NCBI RefSeq assembly: GCF_003050835.1
Contig: NZ_QAOJ01000018.1
Span: forward strand, 46,645-110,644
Direction: 5' to 3'
Length of the DNA stretch: 64,000 nt
Source of the DNA: Pseudomonas sp. GV071
GTDB taxonomy: Bacteria; Pseudomonadota; Gammaproteobacteria; Pseudomonadales; Pseudomonadaceae
Shown in pieces: positions 42,770 through 51,711 of the stretch (position 1 is its first letter; each line of letters opens with the position of its first letter). Position numbers and translations under genes: made by a program. The notes below the pieces were generated by a model. It made no database searches, was not told the origin of the DNA, and saw nothing but the letters and a program-made list of their open reading frames with translations.

Positions 42770-43564
42770 TCAGAGAATATCGTCCACCACCCCACCATCC
42801 ACCCGCAGCGCCGCGCCGCTGGTGGCCGAGGCCTGGGTCGAGCAGAGATAGATCACCATATTGGCCACCTCCTCCACCGTGGCAGCACGCTGGATCAGTG
42901 AGGTCGGCCGGTGCGCCATGACAAATTCAGCGGCGACCGCCTCCAGGGTTTTGCCCGATTTGGCCCGTTCGCCTTCGAGCATGGCGGCCAAGCCGTCGGA
43001 CAGGGTTGGCCCCGGCAGCACGCTGTTGACGGTCACGCCACTGCCGGCCACCCGTTTGGCCAGGCCGCGCGAGAGGGCCAGTTGCGCGGTTTTGCTGACG
43101 CCGTAGTGGACCATGTCGGCCGGAATGTTGCGGCCCGACTCGGAGGAGATGAACAGCACCCGGCCCCACCCGCGCTCGACCATGGCCGGCACCAGGGCGC
43201 GGCTGAGGCGCACGCCGGACATCACGTTGGTCTGCCAGTAGTCTTCCCAGGTAGCGTCGTCGGTGTCGAAGAAGTCGACCAGGCCATAGATGCCAGCGTT
43301 GTTCACCAGAATATCCACCGCCGGCAACGCGGCGAGAAGGGTGTTGGCGCCGGCGGCATCGCCGAGGTCGGCGGCGATGCCGCTCAAGCTGGCCTGCGGC
43401 GCCACCTCGCGCAGGCGTGCCAGGGCCTTTTGCACCGAGCTGTCGCTGCGGCCGTTGACGATCACTGTGGCACCGGTGAGTGCCAGGCCCTGTGCGATGG
43501 CAAAGCCGATACCGCCGGTAGAGGCGGTAACCAGTGCGGTTTTGCCGGCCAGATTGATCTGCAT
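42770..43564 (-). CDS. Short-chain dehydrogenase/reductase
   Basis: 264 residues, classical SDR: cofactor loop TASTGGIGFAIAQ, NNAG at residue 90 or so, catalytic Ser in ISSESGR, and YGVSK. Arg-Asn in VNGRSDSS after beta-2 favours NADP(H). Substrate not evident. It is divergent from the HMG-CoA reductase gene across 242 bp, so they might share regulation, but a functional link is not proven. Confidence 0.92.
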   Translation of the reverse strand: MQINLAGKTALVTASTGGIGFAIAQGLALTGATVIVNGRSDSSVQKALARLREVAPQASLSGIAADLGDAAGANTLLAALPAVDILVNNAGIYGLVDFFDTDDATWEDYWQTNVMSGVRLSRALVPAMVERGWGRVLFISSESGRNIPADMVHYGVSKTAQLALSRGLAKRVAGSGVTVNSVLPGPTLSDGLAAMLEGERAKSGKTLEAVAAEFVMAHRPTSLIQRAATVEEVANMVIYLCSTQASATSGAALRVDGGVVDDIL

Positions 43565-43806
43565 GGTGAATCCTCTTTTAGGGCCGGGTGTGCCCGGCAG
43601 GCTGGATTGATCGCAGAAAAGCGTAGTCGGCCCATTGCCGGCCGCTGACTATTTGTGCACGCCAAGCCAACCTGCCTCAGCTACACATTGACGTGCTGGA
43701 TCACCTGATTGGCGTGGTCGGGCAAGCCGACACCGATGCCCTTGGGCACACTCCGGGTAGCGGATTTTCACCTAGGCTAATCCGACCGACGATGCAGGAG
43801 AGCATG

Positions 43807-44979
43807 ATGTCCCGAGGCGCCCCGATTCCCCGCAACACTTCCAACGACTACTCCGACGAGCAGGCCAGCGTGCGCCGCGAGTTCATCAAGGCGCAAACCG
43901 GCGCTTCGCTGGAGACGGTCGGCAAGTACGCCATCGACCCCGAGATCACCCGCGGCAATATCGAGAATTTCATTGGCGTGGTGCAGATGCCGCTGGGCTT
44001 GGCTGGCCCCATTCGCATTGAGGGCGAGCATGCGCAGGGCGACTTCTATATTCCGATGGCCACCACCGAAGGCACCCTGCTGGCCAGCTACAGCCGCGGT
44101 ATGCGCGCCATCAGTGCGTCGGGTGGGGTGAAGACCACGGTGGTCAAACACTCCATGCAGCGCGCGCCGGTATTCATGTTTGCCGATGCGCTGCAGGCCC
44201 GCGAATTCGGCGCCTGGCTGGTGAGTGAGTTCGAGACGATCAAGGCAGTGAGCGAAACCACCACCCGCAGCGGCAAGCTGTTCGAGATCGAGCAGTACCC
44301 GGTGGCCAACATGCTCTACACCCGTTTCTGCTACACCACCGGCGATGCCGCCGGGCAGAACATGACCAGCAAGGCCACTTACGCTGCCTGTGAATGGATC
44401 AAGGCCAATCACCCGTTACAGCCGCGCTACATTCTGTCTGGCGCCATCGACACCGACAAAAAACACTCGGCCATGAACATGATTCAAACCCGTGGCAAAC
44501 GGGTAATCGCCGAGTTCACCCTCAAGCGCGAAGTGGCCCACGAGCTGCTGCGCGTCGACCCCGCCAACCTCTACCGCTACCGCCAGATTGCGGCCGTGGG
44601 CGCGATTCAGGCCGGCGCCGCCTACAGCGGTGCGCACTCGGCCAACGGTTTGGCGGCGATGTTTATCGCCACCGGCCAGGACGCCGCCAACGTCGCCGAA
44701 AGCCATGGCGGCATCACCTACGGGCAACTGCTGGATAACGGCGATTACTACTGGTCGGTCACCCTGCCCGCGGTTATCTGCGCTACCCACGGCGGCGGCA
44801 CCAGCCTGCCGACCCAGCGCGAATGCCTGGAAATGCTCGGCTGTTATGGCGATGGCAAGGCCGACAAGCTGGCGGAAATCATCGCCGCCGTGGTGCTGGC
44901 GGGGGATGTGTCGCTGACCTCGGCGATTCTGGCCGGCGACTGGGTCAGCAGCCATGAAGCCTTGGGGCGTAATCGCTGA
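43807..44979 (+). CDS. Class I-type HMG-CoA reductase
   Basis: 390 residues. Motifs of eukaryal/archaeal class I enzymes: ENFIGVVQMPLGLAGP, catalytic Glu in MATTEGTLLAS, TTGDAAGQNM, catalytic Lys in IDTDKKHSAMN, Asp in ATGQDAANV, GGGTSLPTQ and a late catalytic His in SHEALGRNR. The enzyme reduces HMG-CoA to mevalonate with NAD(P)H, or works in reverse in mevalonate degradation. ATG 43807 has AGGAG six bases upstream; another ATG is just 3 bases earlier. Unusual in Pseudomonas, which makes isoprenoids by the MEP route. Confidence 0.92.
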   Translation: MSRGAPIPRNTSNDYSDEQASVRREFIKAQTGASLETVGKYAIDPEITRGNIENFIGVVQMPLGLAGPIRIEGEHAQGDFYIPMATTEGTLLASYSRGMRAISASGGVKTTVVKHSMQRAPVFMFADALQAREFGAWLVSEFETIKAVSETTTRSGKLFEIEQYPVANMLYTRFCYTTGDAAGQNMTSKATYAACEWIKANHPLQPRYILSGAIDTDKKHSAMNMIQTRGKRVIAEFTLKREVAHELLRVDPANLYRYRQIAAVGAIQAGAAYSGAHSANGLAAMFIATGQDAANVAESHGGITYGQLLDNGDYYWSVTLPAVICATHGGGTSLPTQRECLEMLGCYGDGKADKLAEIIAAVVLAGDVSLTSAILAGDWVSSHEALGRNR

Positions 44980-45206
44980 TTGTTAGCGAGGGGACTGCGC
45001 TGCCGCTCGGCCGGTCCCTCGCCCCTCCTGCGTCAGTGCCCGCTGGCCACGCCCTGACACACTTTTGCCCAAGCATTGCCGCACGCATTTGCGACCGGGT
45101 TACCGTCTGCCGGCGCAGATTGCTTTACTGTCTGCGCAGCTCAACAGGCTGGCTGAGGGTGTAGCGACTGTTGGCGGTCAACTGGCGGTGAATTCGAGGG
45201 GCAAAC

Positions 45207-45503
45207 ATGTGGGTATTTCTCGGCGGATTACTGGAAGCAATCGCGGACTTTGTCACCGACGTCTGGTTGCGCCGCAGGGTGCGGGCAAAAAATAAACGGC
45301 CGGAGAATTCGTGGCAAAAGGACGCCGCAGAGGTGGCCTATGTGGACTGGGTGGTGACCCCGGCCGTGATGCTGGCGGCAGTCGCCGGGTTCCTGGTGCT
45401 GTTCTATCTGTTCGGCTGTTCGTTCGGCGTCAGCCTGTTCTGGACCCTTGGCCCTGCCGGGCTGTATTGCGCTTATCGGTGGTTCAAGGTGCTGAACACC
45501 TGA
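45207..45503 (+). CDS. Small membrane protein, unknown
   Basis: 98 residues. An N-terminal amphipathic stretch (MWVFLGGLLEAIADFV), a basic segment (RRRVRAKNKR), then two likely membrane helices (about residues 47-68 and 70-90, VVTPAVMLAAVAGFLVLFYL and SLFWTLGPAGLYCA). No recognised family. The preceding 227 bp hold no other gene. Convergent with the binding-protein gene. Confidence 0.6.
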   Translation: MWVFLGGLLEAIADFVTDVWLRRRVRAKNKRPENSWQKDAAEVAYVDWVVTPAVMLAAVAGFLVLFYLFGCSFGVSLFWTLGPAGLYCAYRWFKVLNT

Positions 45504-45510
45504 CCTGGCA

Positions 45511-45538
45511 GGTAGAGCGGCAGCCGCGCCGCCCTACC
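45511..45538. terminator. Convergent hairpin between small membrane protein and AEP binding protein
   Basis: Eleven-base imperfect stem (GGTAGAGCGGC / GCCGCCCTACC, one mismatch) with a 6-base loop, lying in a 46-bp convergent gap. No T-run on either strand, so its efficiency is uncertain. Confidence 0.5.
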
Positions 45539-45549
45539 CCGTTCAGGCG

Positions 45550-46569
45550 TTATTTCTGTTCCGATTTTCCGTCATAACGCGCGCGCCACTTCTCCAGCAC
45601 GGCAGCGCGCTGGGCGCCGGCTTTGTCGAAGTCCACGGTAATCAGACGGTCGTAGTAGGCGTCTGGCATTTCCTTCAGTTTGACGTTGAACTCCGGGCGC
45701 GCCAGCGCAGCGGCGTTGGGCTGATAGAGCAGGAAGGCTTGGTCGCTGACGGCAAAGTCTTCGAGCTTTTTCGCGGCGTCCAGGTTCTTGCTGCCTTTGA
45801 TCAAGGCGACCGAGTTGATGTCCAGCCCCAGGCCTTCGGTGGGCAGTACGATTTCCAACGGCGCTCCTTGGCGCTTGAGGGTAACGGCGCGGAAGTCGAG
45901 GGAAATGCCGATCGGGTATTCGCCCATGGCCGCCTGGGTGCACGGCTTGGAGCCAGAGTGGGTGTACTGGCCGATGTTCACGTGCAGCTTGTCCATGAAC
46001 GCCCAGCCCTTGTCCTCACCCATGATCTGCAGCCAGGCATTGACGGCGGAATAGCCGGTGCCCGATGACGCCGGGTTGGGCATCACGATCTTGCCTTTGT
46101 ACACGGGCTTGGTCAGGTCTTCCCAACTGGTGGGAATCGGCAGGTTCTGCTTTTTCGCCTCGGCGGCGTTTACGCAGATGGCGGTTGCCTCTACCCCGTT
46201 ACCGACCCACAGCGGCGGGTTGCGGGTGTCGCGGAATTTGCTGTCGACTTTGTCCAGCCCGGCCGGTGCGTAGGCTTCCAGCATGCCTTCTTTACCCATC
46301 AGCGCCACGCTGGAGGCATACAGGCCCCAGATCACGTCGGCCCGTGGGTTGTCTTTTTCAGCCAGCAGCTTGGCAGTGATGATGCCGGTGGAGTCACGTA
46401 CCCATTTGATTTCGATGTCCGGGTATTTGGCTTCGAAGGCTTTTTTGTAGCCAGCCAGTTGTTCGTTTTCCATGGCGGTGTACACGGTCAGTTCGGTGTT
46501 GGCGAACACACTGCTGACGACACCGAAGCTGAACACAGCGGCGGCGAGGGTTTTCCAGGCGTTGGTCAT
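45550..46569 (-). CDS. AEP-type ABC transporter periplasmic binding protein, system 2
   Basis: 339 residues, the same length as system 1. Signal peptide ending VSSVFA-NTE, then ELTVYTAMENEQLAGYKKAF, IKWVRDSTGIITAKLLAEK, MPNPASSGTGYSAVNAW, HSGSKPCTQAAMGEYPIGIS. The probable ligand segments SSGTGY and HSGSKPC are shared with system 1, so both may bind AEP-like ligands, but the pocket region WVGNGVEATAIC differs from WVGMDVWAATIC. ATG at 46569 has GAGG upstream. Confidence 0.93.
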   Translation of the reverse strand: MTNAWKTLAAAVFSFGVVSSVFANTELTVYTAMENEQLAGYKKAFEAKYPDIEIKWVRDSTGIITAKLLAEKDNPRADVIWGLYASSVALMGKEGMLEAYAPAGLDKVDSKFRDTRNPPLWVGNGVEATAICVNAAEAKKQNLPIPTSWEDLTKPVYKGKIVMPNPASSGTGYSAVNAWLQIMGEDKGWAFMDKLHVNIGQYTHSGSKPCTQAAMGEYPIGISLDFRAVTLKRQGAPLEIVLPTEGLGLDINSVALIKGSKNLDAAKKLEDFAVSDQAFLLYQPNAAALARPEFNVKLKEMPDAYYDRLITVDFDKAGAQRAAVLEKWRARYDGKSEQK

Positions 46570-46625
46570 CGGTTGCCTCATGCAATTGAAGTGAATGTTG
46601 GTGTAGGTCGGGCGCAACGGCAGTT

Positions 46626-48338
46626 TTAAACAGGGGCGGATCGCCAGTGCTGGGTGTGCTTGAGCAAGCCACGGGACAGCAGGTACAGCAGCAATGACAC
46701 ACAGGCGGAGGTCAGCAGAATCAGGCTGGCCAGAGCGGCCGCCGCGCCGACGTTGCCGGAGTCATCCAGGTTCAGCACCGCGACGGCGGCCAGCACGGTG
46801 TCGGGGCTGTAGAGGAATATCAGCGCCGACACCGAGGTCATCGAGGAGACGAACAGGTAGCGGAATACCTCGATCAACGCCGGCAGGCAGATGGGCACGG
46901 TGACCCGGCCGAAGGTGGTCAGCAGCGGCACTTTCAGCGACAGCGAGGCGGCTTCGATTTCATCGTTCAGCTGGCGCAGTGCGGTGGTGGCGGTCATCTG
47001 CGCCGGGGTGAGAAAGCGCACCACGCAGCACACCACCATCAGGGCGATGCCACCGTACAGGCCGCCCAACGGGTTGCCGGGATGGTTGAAGAAAAACACA
47101 TAGCCCAGGCCCATCACCAAACCGGGCACGGCCATCGGCAGCAGGCACAGCAGGCGCAGCACGCCGTCCAGCCAGCCGCCGCGGGTTTTCTCCATCAGGT
47201 AGGCGCAGGTGAAAATCACCGGGGTGCCGATCAGGGCGGTGAGGCTGGCCAGGGTCAGGCTGTTGCGGTAGGCCAACCAGCCCACGTCGCCACTGGCTTC
47301 GAAGTCGTAATGGCGCAGGGACAACGACAGGTCATAGGGCCAGAAGTTGATCAACGACGCCGCCACGGCCACCACCACCAGGCTCAGCAACGCCAGGCCG
47401 ATGGTGCCGGCGATAACCAGCAACAGGGCATCGCGGGAACGGTTGCGCGGGGCGACATAGGTGGCGGCCTGGCTGCTCACCTGGCTGCCGCGCAGGCGGC
47501 GCATCCAGGCGTCGACGGCAAAGCTGATCAGCGCAGGCACCAGCAGAATGCTGCCGATCAATGCGCCTTCGGAGAACTTCTGTTGGCCGACCACCGACTT
47601 GTAGGCCTCCATGGCCAACACCTGATAGTCGCCGCCGATGACCACGGGAATACCGAAGTTGGTGATGGTCTGGGTGAACACCAGGCAGCAGGCGGCGAAC
47701 ACCGCGTAGCGGGTGCCGGGCCAGGTGACGTTGACGAAGGTTTTCCAGTGGTTGGCGCCCATGCTGATGGAGGCGTCATAGAGGCGCGCATCCGCCATAC
47801 CGAGGGCCGACACCAGAATCATCAAGGCCATGGGAAAGTTGTAAAACGCCTGGCCGAGCAAGATGCCGGAAAAGCCATAGATGCCCTCGGCGAACCAGGA
47901 CTTCAGCAGGCCCTGGTTGCCGAACAGGTAGATCAAGGCAATGGCCGACAGCATCGACGGCGCCATCAACGGCAGCAGCGAAATACTGCGCAGCACGCGT
48001 TTGCCGGGAATCCAGCTGCGTTGCAAGGCGTAGGCGAATACGTAGGCCAGCGGCACCACCAGTGCCACGGTGCTCAGGGACACCTTCACGCTGTTGCCCA
48101 ATAGCCACAGGAAGCGCGCGCTGGACAGATAGGCCCAGACACCGGCCAGGCCATTTTCCACACCCACCACTTTGCTCAACATGGCCAGCAGCGGCAGTGC
48201 CAGCCCCAGCACCAGCAACAGGCCCATCAGCAGTTTCACGCCGCGGGTAAACAGCAGGTCGAGCATGGCCGCTTGCGGGCCGCGGGGCTCAGTCTTGGCG
48301 GCCTCGTGAGCAGGGCGTGCAATGGGCATGCTGGTCAT
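46626..48338 (-). CDS. AEP-type ABC transporter permease, system 2
   Basis: 570 residues with two membrane-domain halves and EAA-like loops (DASISMGANHWKTFVNVTWP; EAASLSLKVPLLTTFGRVTVP). Start overlaps the ATPase stop by four bases. The N-terminus (MTSMPIARPAHEAAKTEPRG) is short and lacks the REP-coded segment seen in its system 1 relative, which shows that the segment is an addition there. Delivers substrate from the binding protein 56 bp downstream. Confidence 0.93.
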   Translation of the reverse strand: MTSMPIARPAHEAAKTEPRGPQAAMLDLLFTRGVKLLMGLLLVLGLALPLLAMLSKVVGVENGLAGVWAYLSSARFLWLLGNSVKVSLSTVALVVPLAYVFAYALQRSWIPGKRVLRSISLLPLMAPSMLSAIALIYLFGNQGLLKSWFAEGIYGFSGILLGQAFYNFPMALMILVSALGMADARLYDASISMGANHWKTFVNVTWPGTRYAVFAACCLVFTQTITNFGIPVVIGGDYQVLAMEAYKSVVGQQKFSEGALIGSILLVPALISFAVDAWMRRLRGSQVSSQAATYVAPRNRSRDALLLVIAGTIGLALLSLVVVAVAASLINFWPYDLSLSLRHYDFEASGDVGWLAYRNSLTLASLTALIGTPVIFTCAYLMEKTRGGWLDGVLRLLCLLPMAVPGLVMGLGYVFFFNHPGNPLGGLYGGIALMVVCCVVRFLTPAQMTATTALRQLNDEIEAASLSLKVPLLTTFGRVTVPICLPALIEVFRYLFVSSMTSVSALIFLYSPDTVLAAVAVLNLDDSGNVGAAAALASLILLTSACVSLLLYLLSRGLLKHTQHWRSAPV

Positions 48339-49420
48339 AGCCCCGCTCCTGGAAACGCCTGCAGGCTGTGGGCCGGAAAGGTCAGCCAGACGCGCTCGGC
48401 GTCCAGCGGCGCGGCCATCAGATCCGCGCTGATATCGGCGACCAGCGACTGGCCTTGAAGCTGGTCAAGCTCCATGGTCAGGCGGTAGCGGTTACCGAGA
48501 AACAGCTTCTCTTTGATCTGCGCCGCGACGCTGTTGGCGGCCTGCGCGTGATGATCGACGCGCAGCGCTTCGGGCCGACAGAACAGGCGGCCAGGCCCTC
48601 CCGCGGAGACGTTGTGCAGTTGCAGCGATATCGGCCCGAGGTGCACCTGGCCGTCGCTGACGCTCTGGTAGTCGAGCCAGTTGGCCTGGCCGATGAAGTT
48701 GGCGACAAAGGGCGTGGCCGGGTAACGGTAGATGGCTTCGGGGGTGTCGAACTGCTCAATGCGGCCCTGGTTCATCACGGCAATGCGGTCGGCCATGACC
48801 ATGGCTTCGTCCTGGTCGTGGGTGACCATCACGGTGGTGATGCCCAACTGCTTTTGCAGCGCGCGCAGCTCGTGGCGCAGGTGTTCGCGTACCTTGGCAT
48901 CCAGTGCCGACATCGGTTCATCGAGCAGCAACATCGACGGTGACGGCGCCAGCGCGCGGGCCAGGCCGACGCGCTGCTGCTGCCCCCCAGACAGTTGCCC
49001 CGGGTATTTGTCGGCAATTGCGGTGAGGCCGACCAGCTCGAGCATCTGCTCGACCCGCTGACGAATCTGCGAGCGCAACAGGCTACGGGTACTCAGGCCA
49101 TAGCCGATGTTCTGGGCAACAGTGAGGTTGGGAAATAGCGCATAGGACTGAAACAGAATGCCGTAGTCACGCTCTTGCGGATGGGCCTTGGAAATGTCCC
49201 GCTGGCCGAGCTGCAAACGGCCGCTGTCCTGTTTTTCCAGGCCGGCGATGATGCGCAGCAAGGTGGTTTTGCCGCAGCCGGAGGGCCCGAGCAAACACAC
49301 CAACTCCCCTGCTTCGACGTTAAGCGACACATCGTCGAGCACGCCGATGTTGCCAAAGGATTTACCAATGCCATGCACCGAAAGCGGCAGGGGCGAAATG
49401 GGACCGGTTGTAGAAGCCAT
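48335..49420 (-). CDS. AEP-type ABC transporter ATPase, system 2
   Basis: 361 residues. Walker A GPSGCGKTT, Q-loop ILFQSYALFPNLT, signature LSGGQQQR, Walker B MLLLDEPMSALD, H-loop MVTHDQDE and a C-terminal TOBE-like domain. AGGA precedes the ATG. First gene of the operon, with a long 5' region (over 250 bp). With the permease and binding protein it makes a full importer, in the same gene order as system 1. Confidence 0.93.
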   Translation of the reverse strand: MASTTGPISPLPLSVHGIGKSFGNIGVLDDVSLNVEAGELVCLLGPSGCGKTTLLRIIAGLEKQDSGRLQLGQRDISKAHPQERDYGILFQSYALFPNLTVAQNIGYGLSTRSLLRSQIRQRVEQMLELVGLTAIADKYPGQLSGGQQQRVGLARALAPSPSMLLLDEPMSALDAKVREHLRHELRALQKQLGITTVMVTHDQDEAMVMADRIAVMNQGRIEQFDTPEAIYRYPATPFVANFIGQANWLDYQSVSDGQVHLGPISLQLHNVSAGGPGRLFCRPEALRVDHHAQAANSVAAQIKEKLFLGNRYRLTMELDQLQGQSLVADISADLMAAPLDAERVWLTFPAHSLQAFPGAGL

Positions 49421-49476
49421 GAGCTATTCCTATGCAGTGCCTGTCGCCAGAAGCAATCGGCGACGCGGTGTAAACG

Positions 49477-49496
49477 GTAAAAAGCGAACGTTTTAC
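49477..49496. promoter_or_regulatory. Inverted repeat in the leader of importer system 2
   Basis: GTAAAA, 8 bases, TTTTAC: a symmetric site of the kind bound by LysR-type or similar regulators, 57 bp before the ATPase start. A possible operator for the LysR at 50792-51649. Short, so modest support. Confidence 0.3.
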
Positions 49497-49679
49497 TGGG
49501 CAGACAGGAAACAGCGAGCACTGACGCTCTAACGGCGTTGTAGGCGGTGAACCTCGCTGGGTTTTTGATGTAACACGCAAGAAAAGCACCGGCAAAACAA
49601 AAACCGGAAAATTGTGAAAAAACACCTGAACAGGGATTTTCCGGAATACTCATCGGCGTCCTATTTTTCAATTTTTACT

Positions 49680-49707
49680 TTTATAAACAACTAATTAGAT
49701 AGCTAAA
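49680..49707 (-). promoter_or_regulatory. Candidate sigma-70 promoter for importer system 2
   Basis: Minus strand TTTAGC, 16-base spacer, TATAAA, in an AT-rich patch. It lies about 260 bp before the ATPase ATG, so it would give a long leader RNA. Confidence 0.3.
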
Positions 49708-49927
49708 ACCGCTGCAAATGGCGTTCGAATCGACTGCGCAAAAATGGCTATGAATCCATAGGGTTTTGTTTGCTTGCAGCGCAATTGACGTTGTAGCAGA
49801 GGTGTTTTGCAGGTCGCGCTGGCAAGACGCATGAATAAGTTCGGCTGATACCAGCGAACCCTATAACCGATTGGATTGATGACAGGTTGCTTGGCATGCT
49901 GGCCACCTTCTTGATGCGAGCGCGCTT

Positions 49928-50764
49928 ATGTCGGATGCCAACCTGGCCACCCTGCTGGTATTGATTTCGGCGTTTATGCACGCCAGTTGGAATGCGGTGG
50001 TGAAGTCCAGTAGCGACCGAGTGTCGTCGATGGCGGTAGTCGATGGGGTGGCCTTTCTGGTCGCCCTTGCCGCCCTGCCGCTGGTGCCGTTGCCGACCCT
50101 GGAGGTGTGGGGGGTGATCGCCCTGTCCACTGTGGTCAACCTGTTCTATCGCTACTTTCTGCTTCGCGCCTATCAGTTCGGCGACTTCGGCCAGGTGTAC
50201 CCCCTGGTGCGTGGTTTGCCGCCGTTGCTGGTGGTGGTGTTTGCTGCGCTCTGGCTGGGCGAGTGGTTGCCGTGGCTGGGCATTGCCGGCGTGGTGGTGT
50301 TGTCGCTGGGGGTGCTGAGTTTGTTGCAGGTCACTCAAGCGTGGCGGGCACCGCGCAATGCCTTGGCGGCCGGTGTGTGCGTGGCCTTGTACACGGTGAT
50401 CGACGCCCATGGCGTGCGCAGTGCCGAGGGCGTGTTGCGGTACCTGGTGTATTTCACCTTGGTGCTCAGCGTGCCGATTCCGTTGTTCGCCGCCTGGCAG
50501 CGCGGCCCGGCGCTGCGCCGACATGTTCGCCAGTATGGCGGCGTGTCGGTGTTTGGCGGGCTGACCTACTGTGCAGCCTATGGCCTGGTGTTGTGGGCGA
50601 TGACCATGGACAACGTCGCCAAGATCGCGGCGCTGCGTGAAAGCAGCGTGATCATCGGCGCGGTGATTGCCGCGCTGCTGTTCAAGGAGCCTTTCGGTCG
50701 GCGGCGTTTGATCGCCGCCGCCGCGGTGACCACGGGCATTGTCCTGATCAAGTGGGCGAACTGA
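49928..50764 (+). CDS. EamA/DMT-family transporter
   Basis: 278 residues with ten predicted membrane helices in two EamA repeats (start LLVLISAFMHASWNAVVKSS; second repeat VCVALYTVIDAHGVRSAEG). C-terminal LRESSVIIGAVIAALLFKEP is typical. DMT proteins export or exchange small metabolites. Between importer system 2 and a LysR gene; it might export amines or products of aminophosphonate breakdown, but that is only from position. Confidence 0.87.
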   Translation: MSDANLATLLVLISAFMHASWNAVVKSSSDRVSSMAVVDGVAFLVALAALPLVPLPTLEVWGVIALSTVVNLFYRYFLLRAYQFGDFGQVYPLVRGLPPLLVVVFAALWLGEWLPWLGIAGVVVLSLGVLSLLQVTQAWRAPRNALAAGVCVALYTVIDAHGVRSAEGVLRYLVYFTLVLSVPIPLFAAWQRGPALRRHVRQYGGVSVFGGLTYCAAYGLVLWAMTMDNVAKIAALRESSVIIGAVIAALLFKEPFGRRRLIAAAAVTTGIVLIKWAN

Positions 50765-50791
50765 ACAAGCCCGGCAACAACCCGGTTGCTG

Positions 50792-51649
50792 TTAGCCGAA
50801 ACGTTGTTGCGCCACTTGCAGGAACGCATCGATAAGCCGCGCACCACGCCGCTCTTTCAGGCAGTACAGGAACTCGTCGAGCAGGGTCGCCTGGTGGATG
50901 GTGACAATGCGCAGCTCCTGGCTGTCCGGCACTTCATGACGGGCGATGATGCTCACCCCGATGTTGCGCAGCACCGCTTCACGAATGGCCTCGCGGCTAC
51001 CGATTTCAATCACGTTTTCCAGCTTGAGCTGGGCGCGGTTGAGCATGTCTTCGGTGAGTTGGCGGGTATGCGACCCCTGCTCGCGCATCAGCACGCAATG
51101 CCCTGCGATGGCGCTCAGCTGAATGCGGCTCTGGTTGGCCAGCGGGTGGCTGCGGTGCACCACCAGCACCAGCGGGTCTTGGCCCAGGGGCAGGCAAAAC
51201 AAACGCGCGTCGGTGAGGCGTTGCGACGAGGTCACCAGGTCGAGCCGGTATTCGTCCAGGGCCTCGATCATTTGCTGCGAGTTACCCAGTTCCAGGCTGA
51301 TCTGCCCGCCGTGCTGCTCACGAAAACCTTTGACCAGGTCGAGGATGTAATACGGCGCAGTGGCGCCGATGCGCAGCTTGCCGGCATTGGCGCCGGCGTT
51401 ATTCAGGAAGAACTCGATATTCAGGCTATGCGACAGCATCGGCTTGATCAGCGGCAGCAGGCGCGTGCCGGTTTCGCTGAGGGTGAGGCGGCGCCCCCCG
51501 CGGTAGAACAGCTCCAGGGCGAACTGGCTTTCCAATTGGCGAATCTGATTGGTCACGGTGGGCTGACTCAAGCCCAGTTTTTTCGCAGCCAAAGTAACGC
51601 TGCCCAACTGGGCAACCATGTAGAAAGCCTTGAGTTCCGATTCCAGCAT
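50792..51649 (-). CDS. LysR-family regulator, paralogue of the AEP-importer regulator
   Basis: 285 residues. MLESELKAFYMVAQLGSVTLAAKKLGLSQPTVTNQIRQLE, and an effector domain with IGATAPYYILDLV, SHTRQLTEDMLNRA and SREAIREAVLRNIGVSII. Strongly similar to the regulator at 11849-12712 through its whole length. GAGGAC precedes ATG 51649. It is separated from the system 2 importer only by the DMT gene, so it probably controls that importer, as its paralogue controls system 1. Confidence 0.9.
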   Translation of the reverse strand: MLESELKAFYMVAQLGSVTLAAKKLGLSQPTVTNQIRQLESQFALELFYRGGRRLTLSETGTRLLPLIKPMLSHSLNIEFFLNNAGANAGKLRIGATAPYYILDLVKGFREQHGGQISLELGNSQQMIEALDEYRLDLVTSSQRLTDARLFCLPLGQDPLVLVVHRSHPLANQSRIQLSAIAGHCVLMREQGSHTRQLTEDMLNRAQLKLENVIEIGSREAIREAVLRNIGVSIIARHEVPDSQELRIVTIHQATLLDEFLYCLKERRGARLIDAFLQVAQQRFG

Positions 51650-51711
51650 GGTGTCCTCGCTTAGCCTGGGCGCAGGCCATCTTAAAGGCTCACCCTGGAA
51701 TATGCATGCCA

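Larger units (their letters stand above)
49421..49927. other. 507-bp divergent intergenic region, partly AT-rich
   Basis: Between the system 2 ATPase (minus) and the DMT transporter (plus). Holds the inverted repeat at 49477-49496 and an AT-rich stretch at 49660-49710 with a candidate promoter. I see no convincing gene; reading frames here have no family-like protein. No Pho box was found, unlike upstream of system 1. Confidence 0.6.

Noticed and set aside
49093..49671. Alternative 192-codon frame upstream of the system 2 ATPase
   Set aside because: It overlaps the ATPase gene in another frame and has no family similarity; the ATPase frame has full motifs.
50765..50791. Terminator in the convergent gap after the DMT gene
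   Set aside because: Only a short GCAAC/GTTGC stem, with no T-run; too weak to call.
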